A stretch of DNA of 64,000 bases from Strobilurus pachycystidiatus (lineage: Eukaryota; Basidiomycota; Agaricomycetes; Agaricales; Physalacriaceae): the NCBI GenBank assembly GCA_019915135.1, contig JAHLMK010000020.1, forward strand, positions 1 to 64,000. The letters run 5' to 3'. The notes beneath the pieces were generated by a model, which ran no database searches, was not told the origin of the DNA, and saw only the letters and a list, made by a program, of their open reading frames with translations. Every line of letters begins with the position of its first letter. The first letter of the stretch is position 1. Below, piece after piece: positions 48,831-59,674 of this stretch. A program made the translations under genes and the position numbers.

Positions 48831-49503
48831 ACGAGCACTGAATACACGGGGAGAAGGGCACAGCAGGATAAGGTGGGAGTTGGGGGGCAACTCACCGGGA
48901 TCCTTTCGCTTTTAAGCTCTTCAGATCCTGCTTAGCATCGACATGTGATACTATACATCAGTCAGCGTATTTACCTGAGTCCTGGAGGGACTAATGCTAT
49001 TGGACGGCTGCCGCCTTGTGATTACACCTATAGCATGTGATTTAACATGTGAAAAATCGTTTACTCATCGTGTCATGTGATAGCACATGACGTTCTTAAT
49101 CACATGTGGTCACGTGACTAGGTCCTGACCGGTTAGAGGGTCCGGTTAGGTCCGGAGCGGTTAGGCGGTCCGGTTAGGGGTTAGCGGGTTAGCTAACGTG
49201 AGCGATGAGTACAGGTAAACGCCTCCGATTAAGGAGGGTACTTACGGTTAGGGTTTGGGTTAGGGGGATTTAGTTCCTGGTTCGAAACGGTTAGTATGTC
49301 TGGGACAGGGACTTAACCATAAATACTTACCGACTGGGTATGTTAACTAGTACGCTTTAAGGGACTTGACGGATGAACGTTTATGGACGGATATGCCACT
49401 AATTGGCCAGTGCGGGGAAACTCCCACATTGGTTTAGCTATCGTTATGACATTAAGGCCTGGTCCGAATTAAAAGACTAGCCGAAGCAGCATGTCTCCTG
49501 CGT
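48831..49503. other. Non-coding sequence with degenerate telomeric motifs
   Basis: Contains several CATGTGAT/ATCACATG-type inverted motifs (48940-49110) and GGTTAG-rich clusters at about 49131-49191 and 49245-49270. Probably the 3' non-coding part of the reverse-transcriptase relic that follows on the minus strand. No gene. Confidence 0.5.
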
Positions 49504-50247
49504 TTACATCTGTCGCCCAGCAAGGACGTCTCGATAAATGTATTCGAGATCACCGGGTTGCGGTCCGGTGGGAGAACGAGGCCGATCTTCCGGCTCGTTC
49601 ATCTCGACGTCATTAGTGATCGAGTTGACTATGTCGCCCTCGAGCGTTGAGATCACCGTCTTTTTCCAAAGACTGGTTAGGTCAAATAGATTCTTAGTGC
49701 GTTTGCGACTAACAATAACTCGACTGCTTAGGATATTTATTTTTCTGATATCGGGGACGAACGCCGGTCCGTCGTGCCCCACCAACTTCGTCCGGAGACT
49801 TTTCGGTGTGGCCCGGAGGTCGACGTCATCACTCGACGTTAAGGGGAATCCGGCTCGGCCGAGCGTGCCGGATTCGGCGTGCGACAGATAGTCGCGCCAA
49901 TATCCTAGGACGGTGTCTCCTAGTTCTTTTGCGGAAAAGTAATTCCAAGCGGTATTATACTCAGACTTGAGGACAAGTACGGCATCGTGCTCGGCGTCAG
50001 AGGGTTTATGAGACTCCTCAAGCCGTTTCTGCCATCGTACTGCGAAATTCTCTCGAGTCCATTTCTGTACCAGTTCATACGGGTAGCCGCGCTTACAGTA
50101 TAGGGCTGCTAGGCTCTTAACTGCGTCCGAGTAGTGGTCGATCTTGCTACTCAGCGTGGCCAGCCGGGAGAGCTCACCGATGTATGTCCCGCGCTTAGGC
50201 CGCTTCACACCGCTGGGTGGCCCTCGGAACCCGCGGCGAAAAAATAA
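49504..50247 (-). pseudogene. 5'-truncated reverse-transcriptase relic, probably a telomere-attached Penelope-like (Coprina-type) element
   Basis: A minus-strand frame of about 240 residues without a natural ATG. It opens GFRGPPSGVKRPKRGTYIGE and contains SLAALYCKRGYPYELVQKW. The pattern 'S-H-P...K..I.GE..R.......A...L..RGYP..L' is typical of the thumb region after the reverse-transcriptase core in Penelope-like elements. No palm motifs remain, so the element is cut at its 5' end near 50247. Its 3' end faces the TTAGGGG repeats, the orientation expected if the RNA was copied from a telomeric 3' end, as described for the endonuclease-deficient Coprina and Athena elements. The family call is inference from motifs and position. 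Confidence 0.5.
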
Positions 50248-51212
50248 ATAAAAATTTTAATATTTGTTAAATTGAAACGTAGGTTGATGGTGGGTGCTGT
50301 ATTCACCAACTCAAACAAGCAGAATGGATTCAGGTCGGCTCCCCAAAAGAATAAAGGCCCAACTGTGATGGACTTCACTTCACTTCCTCTCCTTCAGCTT
50401 GCCATTCTAATTTCCCCCCCCCCTTCGCCAAACAAATTCTATCTGCTTCCTTTACCCGCTTTCTCAGCGAAACCGCACCTACAACATGATCGGATACAAC
50501 ATGATCGGACGGCATTTTGCGTTTCAAGCCAAGGCGGCCTTCTTGCTTTTGCGACCCACCACTAGCACAGTAGCACAGATATATGCTGTGGGGTTATGAT
50601 CTTAGTCCGGAATTAGGGTTAGGGATTTCAACGGACAGACACTTATCATGATGTAAAAATATCGTTTGGAACGCCCTTAGGCACTCGAAAGGAAAGGCGC
50701 GTTCCTGGGACGGACTCGTATTTGGCTCTGCCACTGGCTCTACTCACGGGCGACTAACCCAAACGACCCGTTCTTTGTAGTCGGGATCTCGAATAGCCGG
50801 GATCTCGAAGAAGGGTCTCAATAGACTGTATTCTTCGCAGACGGTATCGATACCAAGAATTTTGACCCAGGGTCCACTTGTTTTGACCGAGTTTTGACCT
50901 GTCTATTTTGTTTTGTCACGCTGACTCATGTCCGAACGCCGGTTGCTGGTTGCCATCTTCTGCAACTTGTCCTCTAACCACGCTCTACCGAATATAACTC
51001 GATGTCTTGATGTGCTCCAGACTGTTATTGCTGCCAGTGACCGCTAGCCGCCACCAGCACTTTCATCTCAATGATGCGGATGCGGACATGTGCAGATAGC
51101 AGTGGAGGCTCAACAGCTCCACTCCACGACACGGCAACATGACTGCTTCCTTGTGGGTCGCAGTTGGGGTCCAGAGGGCGCTAACGTCATAGTGGCGCGA
51201 TGGCTGGTATAA
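50248..51212. other. Intergenic, no gene recognised
   Basis: The segment starts AT-rich. TTAGGGTTAGGG occurs at 50613-50624. The remainder has scattered short frames without domains. It probably includes the flank or terminus of the decayed Harbinger-type element to the right, but no terminal repeat could be identified. Confidence 0.5.
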
Positions 51213-52788
51213 GTGGCCGCAGGTGCGCAATCATGTATCATCTACCCATCTTTGCACTTACTCTCAACTAGTTATCACGATGTTCCTCTTCGTTCCAAGT
51301 CCAAGTCAACCAAGCCCCCTGGGTACGTGACCTTGAATAATCACCTCTCAACCTCTGACATTTGCCTTAGGTATCGCAAATCGGGTTCGCCTGGTCTATC
51401 CCCTCAATCCCGTAAAGTGTATCGCGACCTGAACGAGCCTGACCGTGAACTCCCCTACACCGTTCTTCCTGCCTCCCCACCCCTACCGCATATCGAGGCT
51501 GAGGATCGCATTACACTCCCACCAGTCTCCGATCTCTTAAAGGAGCACTATCTGCCTCGCGAGCGTGATCCACTCTCTCATGATATCTCCAATGCCATGC
51601 CTTCTCCTCCACCACCACCCTCCTTTGTCGCCACCACGGCCGCCTCTCAATGCTAGAGCTAAGCGCGACATCTTGGCCCAGAGTGCGGCACCCAAGTCGC
51701 CTCGAAAAGGGAAAGGTAGTCGCGCAAAGCCCAAGCTGCCTCAGCCCTCGTCTGATAGAGCCGCTCGGACCTACGGTGTCGGTACCTCTCTCTTTACAGC
51801 CCTGGATCTTGTTGAGGGTACGCGCATTGCTAATGACTTCAAGCCCTTCCTTGCGGCACACGGGACAAAGGGTGCGACATGGACAAAGATGACGGATGAG
51901 CTCGTTGCAACTCAGGGATGGCGCCTCGCCGGACTCAATCCCACCGTCATGCAACATAAGATCGAGGGACTTCAAGCCCTTCCTTGCGGCACACGGGACA
52001 AAGGGTGCGACATGGACAAAGATGACGGATGAGCTCGTTGCAACTCAGGGATGGCGCCTCGCCGGACTCAATCCCACCGTCATGCAACATAAGATCGAGG
52101 GACTAGTAAAGTTCAAGAAGGTCTGTGTATCGTTATCTCATATGCGCCGTACTCATGTATCTACTCACAGAATCCACAGAGCAACGATAAGGAGGTGAAG
52201 GCAATTGCGGCTCTCATGCTCAATAGCCCACATAACATCACGCTTGCTGGCCTTACGGAGGATCTAGAGAAGCAATTTGACGACGCCAAGGATAAGAGCG
52301 AGTCAGCTAAGGCCAAGCTCCGCGAGGTAAGCATTTGAATGTTGTCGCCAATCGCCAAGTAGTTCCCTGACTTTTTTTTATCACAGAAAGCTGAAAACGA
52401 CCATGTCGGCGGGGATCTTATCCGTGATGCATCCATGAAAACCCAGGTCTCGAAGAACAAGAAGAAGCTGGAGCGCACCGAGACGGACTCTGATGAAAGC
52501 GGCCCATCAGACAAAGACAGTGATAAACCGCCAGCTAAGCGCAAACGTACTAGTCTCCGTCGTGGGGAGTCTAACAGTATAGAGCTGTTGGATGTTGTAA
52601 AGCAACAGAACGAGGATTCTCGTGCGCATCAGCAGAGGCATATGGAGTTCATGGAGCGTGCTGACAAGCGTGCCGATAATATGTTGGGTGTCTTGGCAGG
52701 GGTTCCTTCAGATCGAGAAGCAGCGTGTAGCATCAGAGTAGATTTGAGTCGACAAATTGTGACCTGTACTTGCAGTAATTACGTGTAG
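51213..52788 (+). pseudogene. Myb/SANT-like partner protein of a PIF/Harbinger element, disrupted
   Basis: Pieces in two frames make a Pro-rich N-terminus (SPGLSPQSRKVYRDLNEPD) and a DNA-binding-like segment FKPFLAAHGTKGATWTKMTD...NPTVMQHKIEGLVKFKK. A helical part (KEVKAIAALMLNSPHNITL...) and a C-terminal coiled region with a KRKR-type nuclear signal (PPAKRKRTSLRR) follow. Introns near 52121 and 52326 look normal. The break is a 133-bp tandem duplication (51835-51967 and 51968-52100), which shifts the frame. A further frame change lies near 51600-51650, and no in-frame ATG was found at the start. Such Myb-like proteins accompany Harbinger transposases in basidiomycetes. Confidence 0.7.
51835..52100. 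repeat. 133-bp tandem duplication breaking the Myb-like gene
   Basis: 51835-51967 and 51968-52100 appear identical. As 133 is not a multiple of three, the second copy is read in another frame and soon stops. The copies look unmutated, so the lesion is recent compared with the decay of the neighbouring transposase. Confidence 0.92.
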
Positions 52789-52809
52789 GTACATTGTCAA
52801 AGATTTTGA

Positions 52810-54010
52810 CTATGATACAAAGTACTCCTCTAATGTCGGTGGCATACAGTGTAACTTCTGAGCAGTCTGGTTTGGCTCAAGACAGTTAAGAGCGTTGGTC
52901 AAGAGTACGGCGACGCAATAATAGTGGCCCACCGGCGAGTCAAAAACCTTCAACTTCCACCAAGCGTTGAGAAACGGCCAGAGAGAGACGTTGGATATCA
53001 CCAAATCCGTGCTCAACCTCAATGCGAACACCTGCCATCGCTTCATTCCAATCCTTCTGAACCTGTGTGCGCTCTCCTTGACCGGCGTATGGGCTCATTA
53101 TGAGGCTTACCCCATATGCGGGATCATCGAGGATTTGGAAGTACCAGAGATGGAGGGGAGTATCTGCAGAGGCGCCAGGACGGAACGCATGTGCTTGACA
53201 CCATTCCATGACCTTGGAGTCGGCGAGCAGGTGGTTATCGTTACTTCGTCCTTCAACAGGTCCATAGAGCATGCCTGGAAGCTTGAAAGCCTGATACTTG
53301 AGTGCGTGCTCAGCATAGTAGCCATTATAGCATACTTGTTGAACCTGCGAGGGACGGCATATCTGTCGAATGGTACAGTCGATGAAGGCCCACACTGTTG
53401 CAAGCGGTGCTCCAGCATTGTAGATGGCCTGTGCATATTCGGCAAGTTTGGATTGGTGTAGGAGTGGATTGGTATCGTCGGGGTGACAGTAGATGGGTCC
53501 AGGTGTTGTCGATAAACTCGCACAACTTGTCGCACAACTTGTCGCACAACTTGTTGATAATGTAGGAGATGGCAGATTGAGCACGATCATACTGAACAGT
53601 AAGATCGTACATGTCACCGGATGATCGTAGGCGTGCTAGAAGTTGAGTAATGAAAGGGTCCGGGATCTTCAGGATGCAAGCAAGATCACATATCTCCTCC
53701 GCGCGAAAGCTATTGACGGATCAGCAGTGATGGCATATCAGTGCTGTAAACATACCGGAAACATACCGGAAACGATGAATGCACTCGCGAGGAGGTATGG
53801 CATGCAACCACTCCTCACTGATTCTGCAGCCGGATTGATCTGGTCGTGCATGCCCTGGGCGGAGGGTGAGGTTATCCTCCACTGCCGTGATGGCACCCAA
53901 GCCAGATGCTGTCTGGGGTAATTCATCTAAAGCACCATTAAGTGGGGCGCCGATGTTCATGAAGAGGCAGAGCAATCGCCAGATTGGAGGCGGCATGATG
54001 AGAAGACGGG
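52810..54010 (-). pseudogene. PIF/Harbinger (DDE_Tnp_4-type) transposase, frameshifted
   Basis: Read on the minus strand, three frames must be joined. The first (near 53500-53612) gives YDLTVQYDRAQSAISYIINK...FIDNTWTHLL. The second gives NPLLHQSKLAEYAQAIYNAG, WAFIDCTIRQICRPSQVQQ, YGPVEGRSNDNHLLADSK, DDPAYGVSL and VRIEVEHGFG. The third gives SLWPFLNAWWK...SPVGHYYCVAVLLTNALNCLEP. These are the ordered Harbinger motifs, with the three acidic catalytic positions (FID, DDPAY, VEHGFG) still present. At least two frameshifts and a triplicated short repeat (TTGTGCGACAAG, near 53525-53560) separate the frames, so it is inactive. The 5' part to 54010 is a weak first-exon candidate (MPPPIWRLLCLF). It is convergent with the Myb-like gene. 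Confidence 0.85.
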
Positions 54011-54337
54011 AGGCGCAAGAGAGGCGCACGTACGCACACTATGCCGCTGCCGCCTCGCGCGCATGACATCACTCAGAACGGGACTCGGTCTATACGGGGC
54101 AAAGTGGGGCTGGTCTGATTCGACCCAAAAAATGACATTTTGATACCAATGTGGTATCAATACTATCTGCGGATACACTCTAATATTGGGAAGGGGGAAC
54201 AAGTCAGAAATGCCTATAACTTTGCCTATAACTTGACTTGCTTGTATACGGGACACTTGGCAAGGAATGCAAGACAATATATTCAAGACATCAAGTGCTA
54301 TCCTTTAACAAAATTGGGTTGACACAGATTGAGCGGT

Positions 54338-54412
54338 GGGGTTAGGGGTTAGGGTTATGGAGGGGTTGAGGGGTTGAGGGGTTAGGGGTTAGGGTTAGGG
54401 TTAGGGGTTAGT
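54338..54412 (+). repeat. Interstitial telomere-like tract, G-strand on plus
   Basis: About 75 bp of GGGGTTAG, GGGTTAGG and GGGGTTGA variants. Same orientation as the tract at 48807. Confidence 0.85.
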
Positions 54413-54851
54413 TTCTTGATCCGGGGGTTAGGTCTGTCTGTGCTGTGGCAAGAGTGAATGCTTATACGTGACTGGGCTTTTTGATGCTTGACACACTGGT
54501 TGATCAGAGTCGGCAAATGCACCCAAGAACATTGGTATGTGTTGTGATTGTCTTGATTAATGATATTTGCACTGTTTAAACTGATATTCCGTCCTCAGCT
54601 GCAACAAAATGAGAGCGCTTTGGTCTAAGTTTACATTCATTGCATTATGCCTGAAATATGGTGAAAAAATGTAAAATTTCTTTCTTTAGCATATTTTCAC
54701 CTCAAAAATAATGAAAATAGTGTGAAAATACATGAAAATATGGTAAATATATGCTGTACCTTGCTATAATCCGGTGCATTCATGATATTTTCACTCAATT
54801 TCATAATATCTTTATCATTCTCAATGTGAAAAAATGCTAAATAAACTTTTT
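54413..54851. other. AT-rich segment with repeated TGAAAATA motifs
   Basis: Between 54650 and 54840 the motifs GTGAAAATA and TATTTTCAC occur on both strands many times, so the segment can fold on itself. It may be a small non-autonomous element, but no clear terminal repeat or duplication was found. No gene. Confidence 0.45.
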
Positions 54852-55683
54852 TTACGACCTGATCCCGCCGTGACATGGACTCGCTCATGGGAGACTACCC
54901 CTGTAGTCAACCCATAGCTTTCCTGCAGCGTACCACATACATCCTCGTATTGTGCTCGACTGGTCGTACTGTACCAGTCGTAGGGACCCTCGATGGTCGC
55001 ACGTCCGTCTCGCCAGAGACCATAGTACCGTAGGAACCTAATCTCAAGGTACAAGGCTCGCCACCGGACCTGGTCCCAGGTGTAGCGTCAGAGAGCCTTC
55101 CCCTCGTCGGAGTCAACAATGTTGGCAGAGGTATCGAAGGGAGACAGTAGGGTGAGTCCTACCACGGCACGGGGAGCTCAGAGTGCCCAATGGAGTTGTA
55201 TGGGGGAAAACTGGTTAAGGACAAAGTCTGGATAGCTAGTACAGCGCTGTCTCTGTATTTATACTAATTCCATGCATGTTTGCTCATTGTTCCTCTTCTC
55301 GAAGCTTCTACTACATACTCCCGATGCGTCGGGAGTGGTCTGACGCTGCGGATGACAGAGATCCCGTATGACGGCCCATTGGTCGGGAGGGCGGGATTGG
55401 TCGGGTACTGACTCCCGCATGACTCACACGGCCTAAACATATTCCCAGGGTGTCAATGCACCATGTGTGCTTGCTCCAAAGTGTCTCCGGGAGGGCGGGA
55501 GGCCCAACAAGGGGGGGACTTCATGATCCCAGTTCTGTCGCCATAAGGGATCGAACCCTCAACTCCCCGATATGCCTCTCGGCACCTTCCGGTGTGGGGC
55601 TGGTTCACGTAGTCGTGACATCAGGACGCCAAAGTGTGATCCAGGTGGAGGGCCTTTGGTTACGGCAAGGCCACATTATAACA
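54852..55683 (-). repeat. LTR relic B, minus orientation
   Basis: Read on the minus strand it begins TGTTATAATGTGG after a purine-rich tract and ends GGATCAGGTCGTAA, as the LTR of the element at 58810 does. In between it shares 'CTTCGAGAAGAGGA', 'TATAAATACAGA', 'AGACTT(T/C)GTCCTTA' and the CTCCCGACG-CGTCGGGAG-like palindrome. It is a related but diverged family. The other LTR is not in the window. Confidence 0.75.
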
Positions 55684-56100
55684 ATATTCCCTTTTTAAGT
55701 TTCTCGTCCCGAGAAACGAGAGAGTGACCTTCTCTATGAGCTCTATGGTCGCGTCGATGCTCCGCGAGAGAAGGCGTGATGGCTCGGAACCTGCTACGGG
55801 AGGGCCAAGACGCGTTTTGAAAGAATTCTGAGTTGACAGAAGTCTTTGTACCGCAAAGACAATGTTTTATTGTCCGGGTCACGTGATCGATTTTGTTTGG
55901 CGCGTATTTTCGATACTCGTCCTGAGATGTCCTCCAGAATGCGCCTCTGATCGTACAGAAATCGATTTTTTCATTGCTGCCGGCATCGGTCATGATTTTG
56001 ACGTTTGGGCTCCCCGAGCTCTGAATAGTACCCGCGCCACGCGCTCGGTACCGCAGTCATGTCCTCTCCGGGCAATCAGGATAACCCCCATCTGAGTGAC
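55684..56100 (-). mobile_element. 3' internal fragment of LTR element B
   Basis: The minus strand ends with a purine tract (AAAAAGGGAATAT) directly before LTR B. Just upstream a frame reads HSLVSRDEKLKKG, matched by SRDEKLKRG before the 3' LTR of element A. The frame extends about 105 residues with no recognised domain. This is probably the end of the coding region of a decayed Ty3-like element. Confidence 0.55.
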
Positions 56101-56239
56101 CAAGACCCCATATCCGCACCCCCAGATATCCATCTGAGGTACAGATCCCTGAGTCTCCCGGAATGATCTGCAGAATCATTCAAGTGAGTCTATTCTCTGG
56201 ACCCAGGTGCGCTTCTTGATAGACATGAGCACGAATGTC

Positions 56240-56680
56240 GGATATTTTCGGATATTTCAATTATATTCGTATCCGACATCCGAATATCTTCGGATGTCGG
56301 ATGTCGGATACCTCTCGGATGTCGGATGTCCACTTTCTGAGCAGACATCCAAGACATGATAGTGTGGGCTGTTATATATGAGTGTTCTGTGTTAGCTATG
56401 TGACTCTAATTAACATTTACACACAGTGTAATATCATAACTTCATAGTAGGTATGGTTTCAGGCTGCTCTTGATGCAATATTATGCCAATACTCATGGAT
56501 ATTCAGATATATTCGAATATATTCGCATGAATATTCACAAATATTCGGATATTGGACAATTATCTCGGATGCAATGTCAGGTATCCATCCGAATACCAAT
56601 ATCTGGGTTTGAGGTGCACATATTCGTGGTTCGGATGTCGGATACATCCGAATAGACACTCGTGATCATGTCTACTTCTT
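56240..56680. repeat. Self-complementary CGGATATCCG/GAATATTC low-complexity tract
   Basis: Two clusters (56240-56345 and 56500-56660) of overlapping CGGATGTCGG, CGAATATTCG and TATCCGA motifs on both strands. The sequence can fold into many alternative hairpins. No coding capacity. Confidence 0.7.
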
Positions 56681-56806
56681 GAAAGCCTATTGCTGATATC
56701 TCAGAAGTCCCAAAGGTTGGGTGCAGGAACGGGCACTTGCGCGCGCAGTTATAATGGCGCCACCCCGGAAAAGGGACCCAGACCCGTTCTCCTACGCCCC
56801 ACGACA

Positions 56807-57049
56807 ATGCCAATGTCTCTGCTTGCCCTGATCTCGCGTCATTTGACAACCGCGCCGTCTGACGCCCTTCTGGCAGTCAATCATTGCGGCTTTCGCATCC
56901 ATGCACGCCCTGCGCGAATTCCGAGCATCGTTCTGGAGGAATGGATTCGATGCATCGTTGCCGTCGATGATAGTCTGTCAAATGATAATGTGTTCAAGTC
57001 TGGGACTCTGTCGTCATCAGAGTGGTTGGCTCCTGGTAGTTCCCATTGA
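56807..57049 (+). pseudogene. Fragment of an unknown protein family also present inside the LTR element
   Basis: Eighty residues from an ATG, containing CGFRIHARPARIPSIVLEEW and IRCIVAVDDSL. These line up with DGFLVWVRGDIARPSPAIVEAW and SRCVGCITEAL encoded on the minus strand at about 61400-61560. The frame stops soon after, so it is probably truncated. No known domain. Confidence 0.4.
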
Positions 57050-57089
57050 CCGGGCGCCTTCGATTGGGTGGATGAGTGTATTCTAGTTA

Positions 57090-57300
57090 GGGTTTGAAAG
57101 TTCAGTTCAGTTCAGTTTTTTACCCAGACATTTTCAGAACCACAACTGAACTATAAACTGATCTTACAGTTTTTTCAGAAACCTACAACTGAACTGCAGT
57201 TGCTATAAGAACCCGTTTCAGCAGAGTTTCAGCAACCAGTTGAACCGGTTTAACTGCCCCAACGGTTTAACCGGTTCCAACCAGTTTAAGATCGGTTCTG
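57090..57300. repeat. Self-complementary AGTTCAGTT/AACCGGTT tract
   Basis: AGTTCAGTTCAGTTCAG at about 57098-57115 faces AACTGAACT copies at 57143-57200. GGTTTAACTG and CGGTTTAACCGG motifs follow to 57300. Similar in style to the 56240 tract but with a different motif. Confidence 0.7.
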
Positions 57301-57319
57301 CCACTCCCTACCTGCAAAA

Positions 57320-57405
57320 TGAACCACCCAGGAATTGAACCCGGGTCATTCATTATACCATGTTTGTGCAAGCACAACTAAGGCGTTTACCACTCCGCCA
57401 AATGG
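57320..57405 (-). ncRNA. tRNA-like sequence, minus strand
   Basis: The minus strand shows an A-box-like TGGCGGAGTGGTAAACG and a B-box-like GGGTTCAATTCC about 45 nt further on, followed by a short T run. The spacing suggests an intron or a long variable arm, but I could not fold a clean cloverleaf. Pseudo-tRNA or SINE head is as likely as a gene. Confidence 0.35.
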
Positions 57406-57513
57406 ACGTGGTCCTTATAGGTTTTGGAGCCCCAGATAGGCTTTCGGGCTCAAAGACAAAAAAAAAAATACAAGTTTACATTAAAACAGTGAGTTAACAA
57501 AATACAACAATCA

Positions 57514-58605
57514 CTAATCTACATCAATAATCTTGGGGAAGAACCAAAGTCCCCTCTTCCAGCGGCTCTCCCGCTCCTCCCAATACTGCTCAAGCTGTTC
57601 ATCAGTCGCCTTACGCAGGCGGGCTTCCTCCGTCAAATCAAAAGAGACCCCCTGCGGTGTACTGAGTGATGGAGTAACGCCGCTCACCAGGTTGAATTGG
57701 ACAGTTGGAATGCACCACAATGGCGGAGGGAATGAAGGCGGTACAACCGGGGGGAAATTCAATAATCAGTTTCAGATCCCAGCATACTAACTGACCACCG
57801 CGCTTGGGATTGTAAGGTCCAAAGGGAGTGATACCGCACCACCCGTCGGGTTTGTTGGCACTGTCCGCATGGGGAAGGGTGACACTAACGAGGCCACTGT
57901 TGACGGTCATGCAAGAAAAGACACTGTTGTCGAAATTGCTCCTTCTTTGAGAAGCGCACGCCTTGCTTACCCTCCTCTATGGCCGCCACAATCTCCACCT
58001 CAACTTCATCGTGCCAGCGTTCACCGTCCTTGGGGCGCCCTCCTACGCCCTCCTACGACAATCATAAGAGGGCCGCGGCGGTCGATGACCAGGATGGTCC
58101 AATTGCCGTTGTGCCCCAAGTAGCGGAAACCTGCGTCGTGCTGCATCGCATCCGCGTCGTGTTTGTCCATGGGCGGCTTCCGTCGGTCACCCCCAAACCC
58201 CGATGAGTTGACGGGAAGATTCCCCATGTCAACGTCTACCATGGTGACATTCTCCATGGTGGCGGCGCGGTGCTTCTTGCACACATTCTTGACATCGTCA
58301 CCGGTGGCATCTTGCAGGAGACGATGCTTGATGGCGCGGCGCTGCTTGGAACTGCGCGCTTTATGGTTGCGCAGGGAAGGGATGGTTTCGGGCAGGGGGG
58401 GTGAGGATGAGCGTGGGTGGGATGGGGAGGGCGTGGGGGCAGGGAAGATGACGCGGAGGATGAGGGCAGAGGCGGGGCCTGATGGGGGACCAGGGAAGCT
58501 GTGAGGCGGCGGACGGTCGCAGGGGTGCGTGGCGGGGGTGGGAGGATGTCTGGCATGAGGAGGAGGGAGGTGTTCGGGAACGAGGGGGAGTAGGACGCGG
58601 CGCAT
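57514..58605 (-). pseudogene. TET/JBP-like 2-oxoglutarate/Fe(II) dioxygenase, deleted and frameshifted
   Basis: On the minus strand a Pro-rich N-terminus leads to FRYLGHNGNWTILVIDRRG and RWHDEVEVEIVAAIEEG. In another frame follow SVTLPHADSANKPDGWCGIT, GGQLVCWDLKLIIEFPPG, PSAIVVHSNCPIQ, RRYSITQYTAGGLF and, after a stop, LTEEARLRKATDEQLEQYW. HAD (H-x-D), the later His of HSN and the Arg of RRYS are the iron and 2-oxoglutarate ligands expected in the family, which oxidises 5-methylcytosine. The segment usually found between the N-terminal part and the double-stranded beta-helix is missing, and the tail after GGLF is shortened and shifted, so I call it a pseudogene. Mushroom genomes carry many such genes, often near KDZ elements. 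Confidence 0.72.
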
Positions 58606-58804
58606 TGCGGCGCAATGATGGCGGGACGGGCTGCACCGTCGTCTGATGATCAGCCAACAGCCTCAAGAGGAAAGAAAAGACGCACCTCGAGCCATAGCTG
58701 TAGTATTTTGCCTTTTCTTCCTGGCTGTAGCCAGAAGCATTTAATTTATCGAATGTGGCACTAGCCAGGAAGGCTTGTAAAGTGTCGTATTACATGTCGG
58801 CTGA
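58606..58804. other. Short intergenic region before the LTR element
   Basis: Contains 'cttcctggctgtagccagaag' and 'ctagccaggaag', short inverted matches. No gene. Confidence 0.4.
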
Positions 58805-58809
58805 CTCAG
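58805..58809. other. 5-bp target duplication, left (CTCAG)
   Basis: CTCAG precedes the 5' LTR and recurs at 63595-63599 after the 3' LTR, the size expected for an LTR-retrotransposon integrase. Confidence 0.9.
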
Positions 58810-59674
58810 TGTCATGACTCGGTCGTGGACCTGTCACGAGATCGCGCACGAACTATAGATTGGGTGCGCCACATAGGAGAGAACTTATCCCGAAGAACAG
58901 GTCGCGCGATCACGGGAGTTGCCGATGGAACGCGATCAGATCCCTACGCGCCTCGCCGCGCCTCGCTAGCCGAACCAACGTCACATCCGTCGGCCGCCTC
59001 CCCTCGATTCCCGCCACTCCGTACGAGCGACGCCCCATTGGGTCGAGGAATGACTCAATGATCGCTATCTTCTGATCAGTCCCGCATGGCATGAGCGGCG
59101 GCCCGCCCTATCCCGCTTCATCCCGCCTTATCCCGCCCATCGTCCAATCAGCGGTGCTCGATCTAGCGCGCCTTCCTCGCTCGATCAAAGGTACCATGCG
59201 CTACCGCAGCACATCGCTCCCGACGGAACCTTCGAGAAGAGGAGTTATTCATCAAGAGGCCGACGTATAAATACAGACGCTCTTTGTAGTAGATAGTCAG
59301 ACTTCGTCCTTATCAAGTTTCCTTCCGCATTCTCTTGCCGGATACTCTGACTCCCTCTGAGCAAGGGCTCCCCCCCATGCCCTCCCTCGGTGACTCCGGT
59401 ATCGCCCCCCACTCCTCGAACGAAGGATCTCAATGCGCCACATCTCGGACCGGGTCCGATGAAGCGCGCGACACCAGGAGACGGGGTCTCCTGGGTGTTC
59501 ACTCTCTGGGCGATACGGAGGAGCATCCGTCGAGGTCCTCCGCGATCCCTCCCAAGCGACTGGACGGACGCGTCCCGGAGATATGCGTGTTGTGCCCGCA
59601 GGAAAGCCACGGTTGGAGCGTAGAGGCGCGCCATCGTGAGCGAGTCCTTGTCACGGCGGGATCAGGTCGTAACA
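58810..59674 (+). repeat. 5' LTR of element A (865 bp)
   Basis: Begins TGTCATGACTCGG and ends GGTCGTAACA (TG...CA borders). It matches the 3' LTR, apart from that copy's internal duplication and two or more substitutions near the end. A TATA box lies in 'cgtataaatacagac' at about 59264-59278, followed by a plausible transcription start region. Confidence 0.92.

Noticed and set aside
55540..55640. Possible tRNA on the minus strand (GGTTCGATCCC box)
   Set aside because: Only the B-box-like part is convincing. No A box at the right distance and no cloverleaf, and it lies within LTR relic B.
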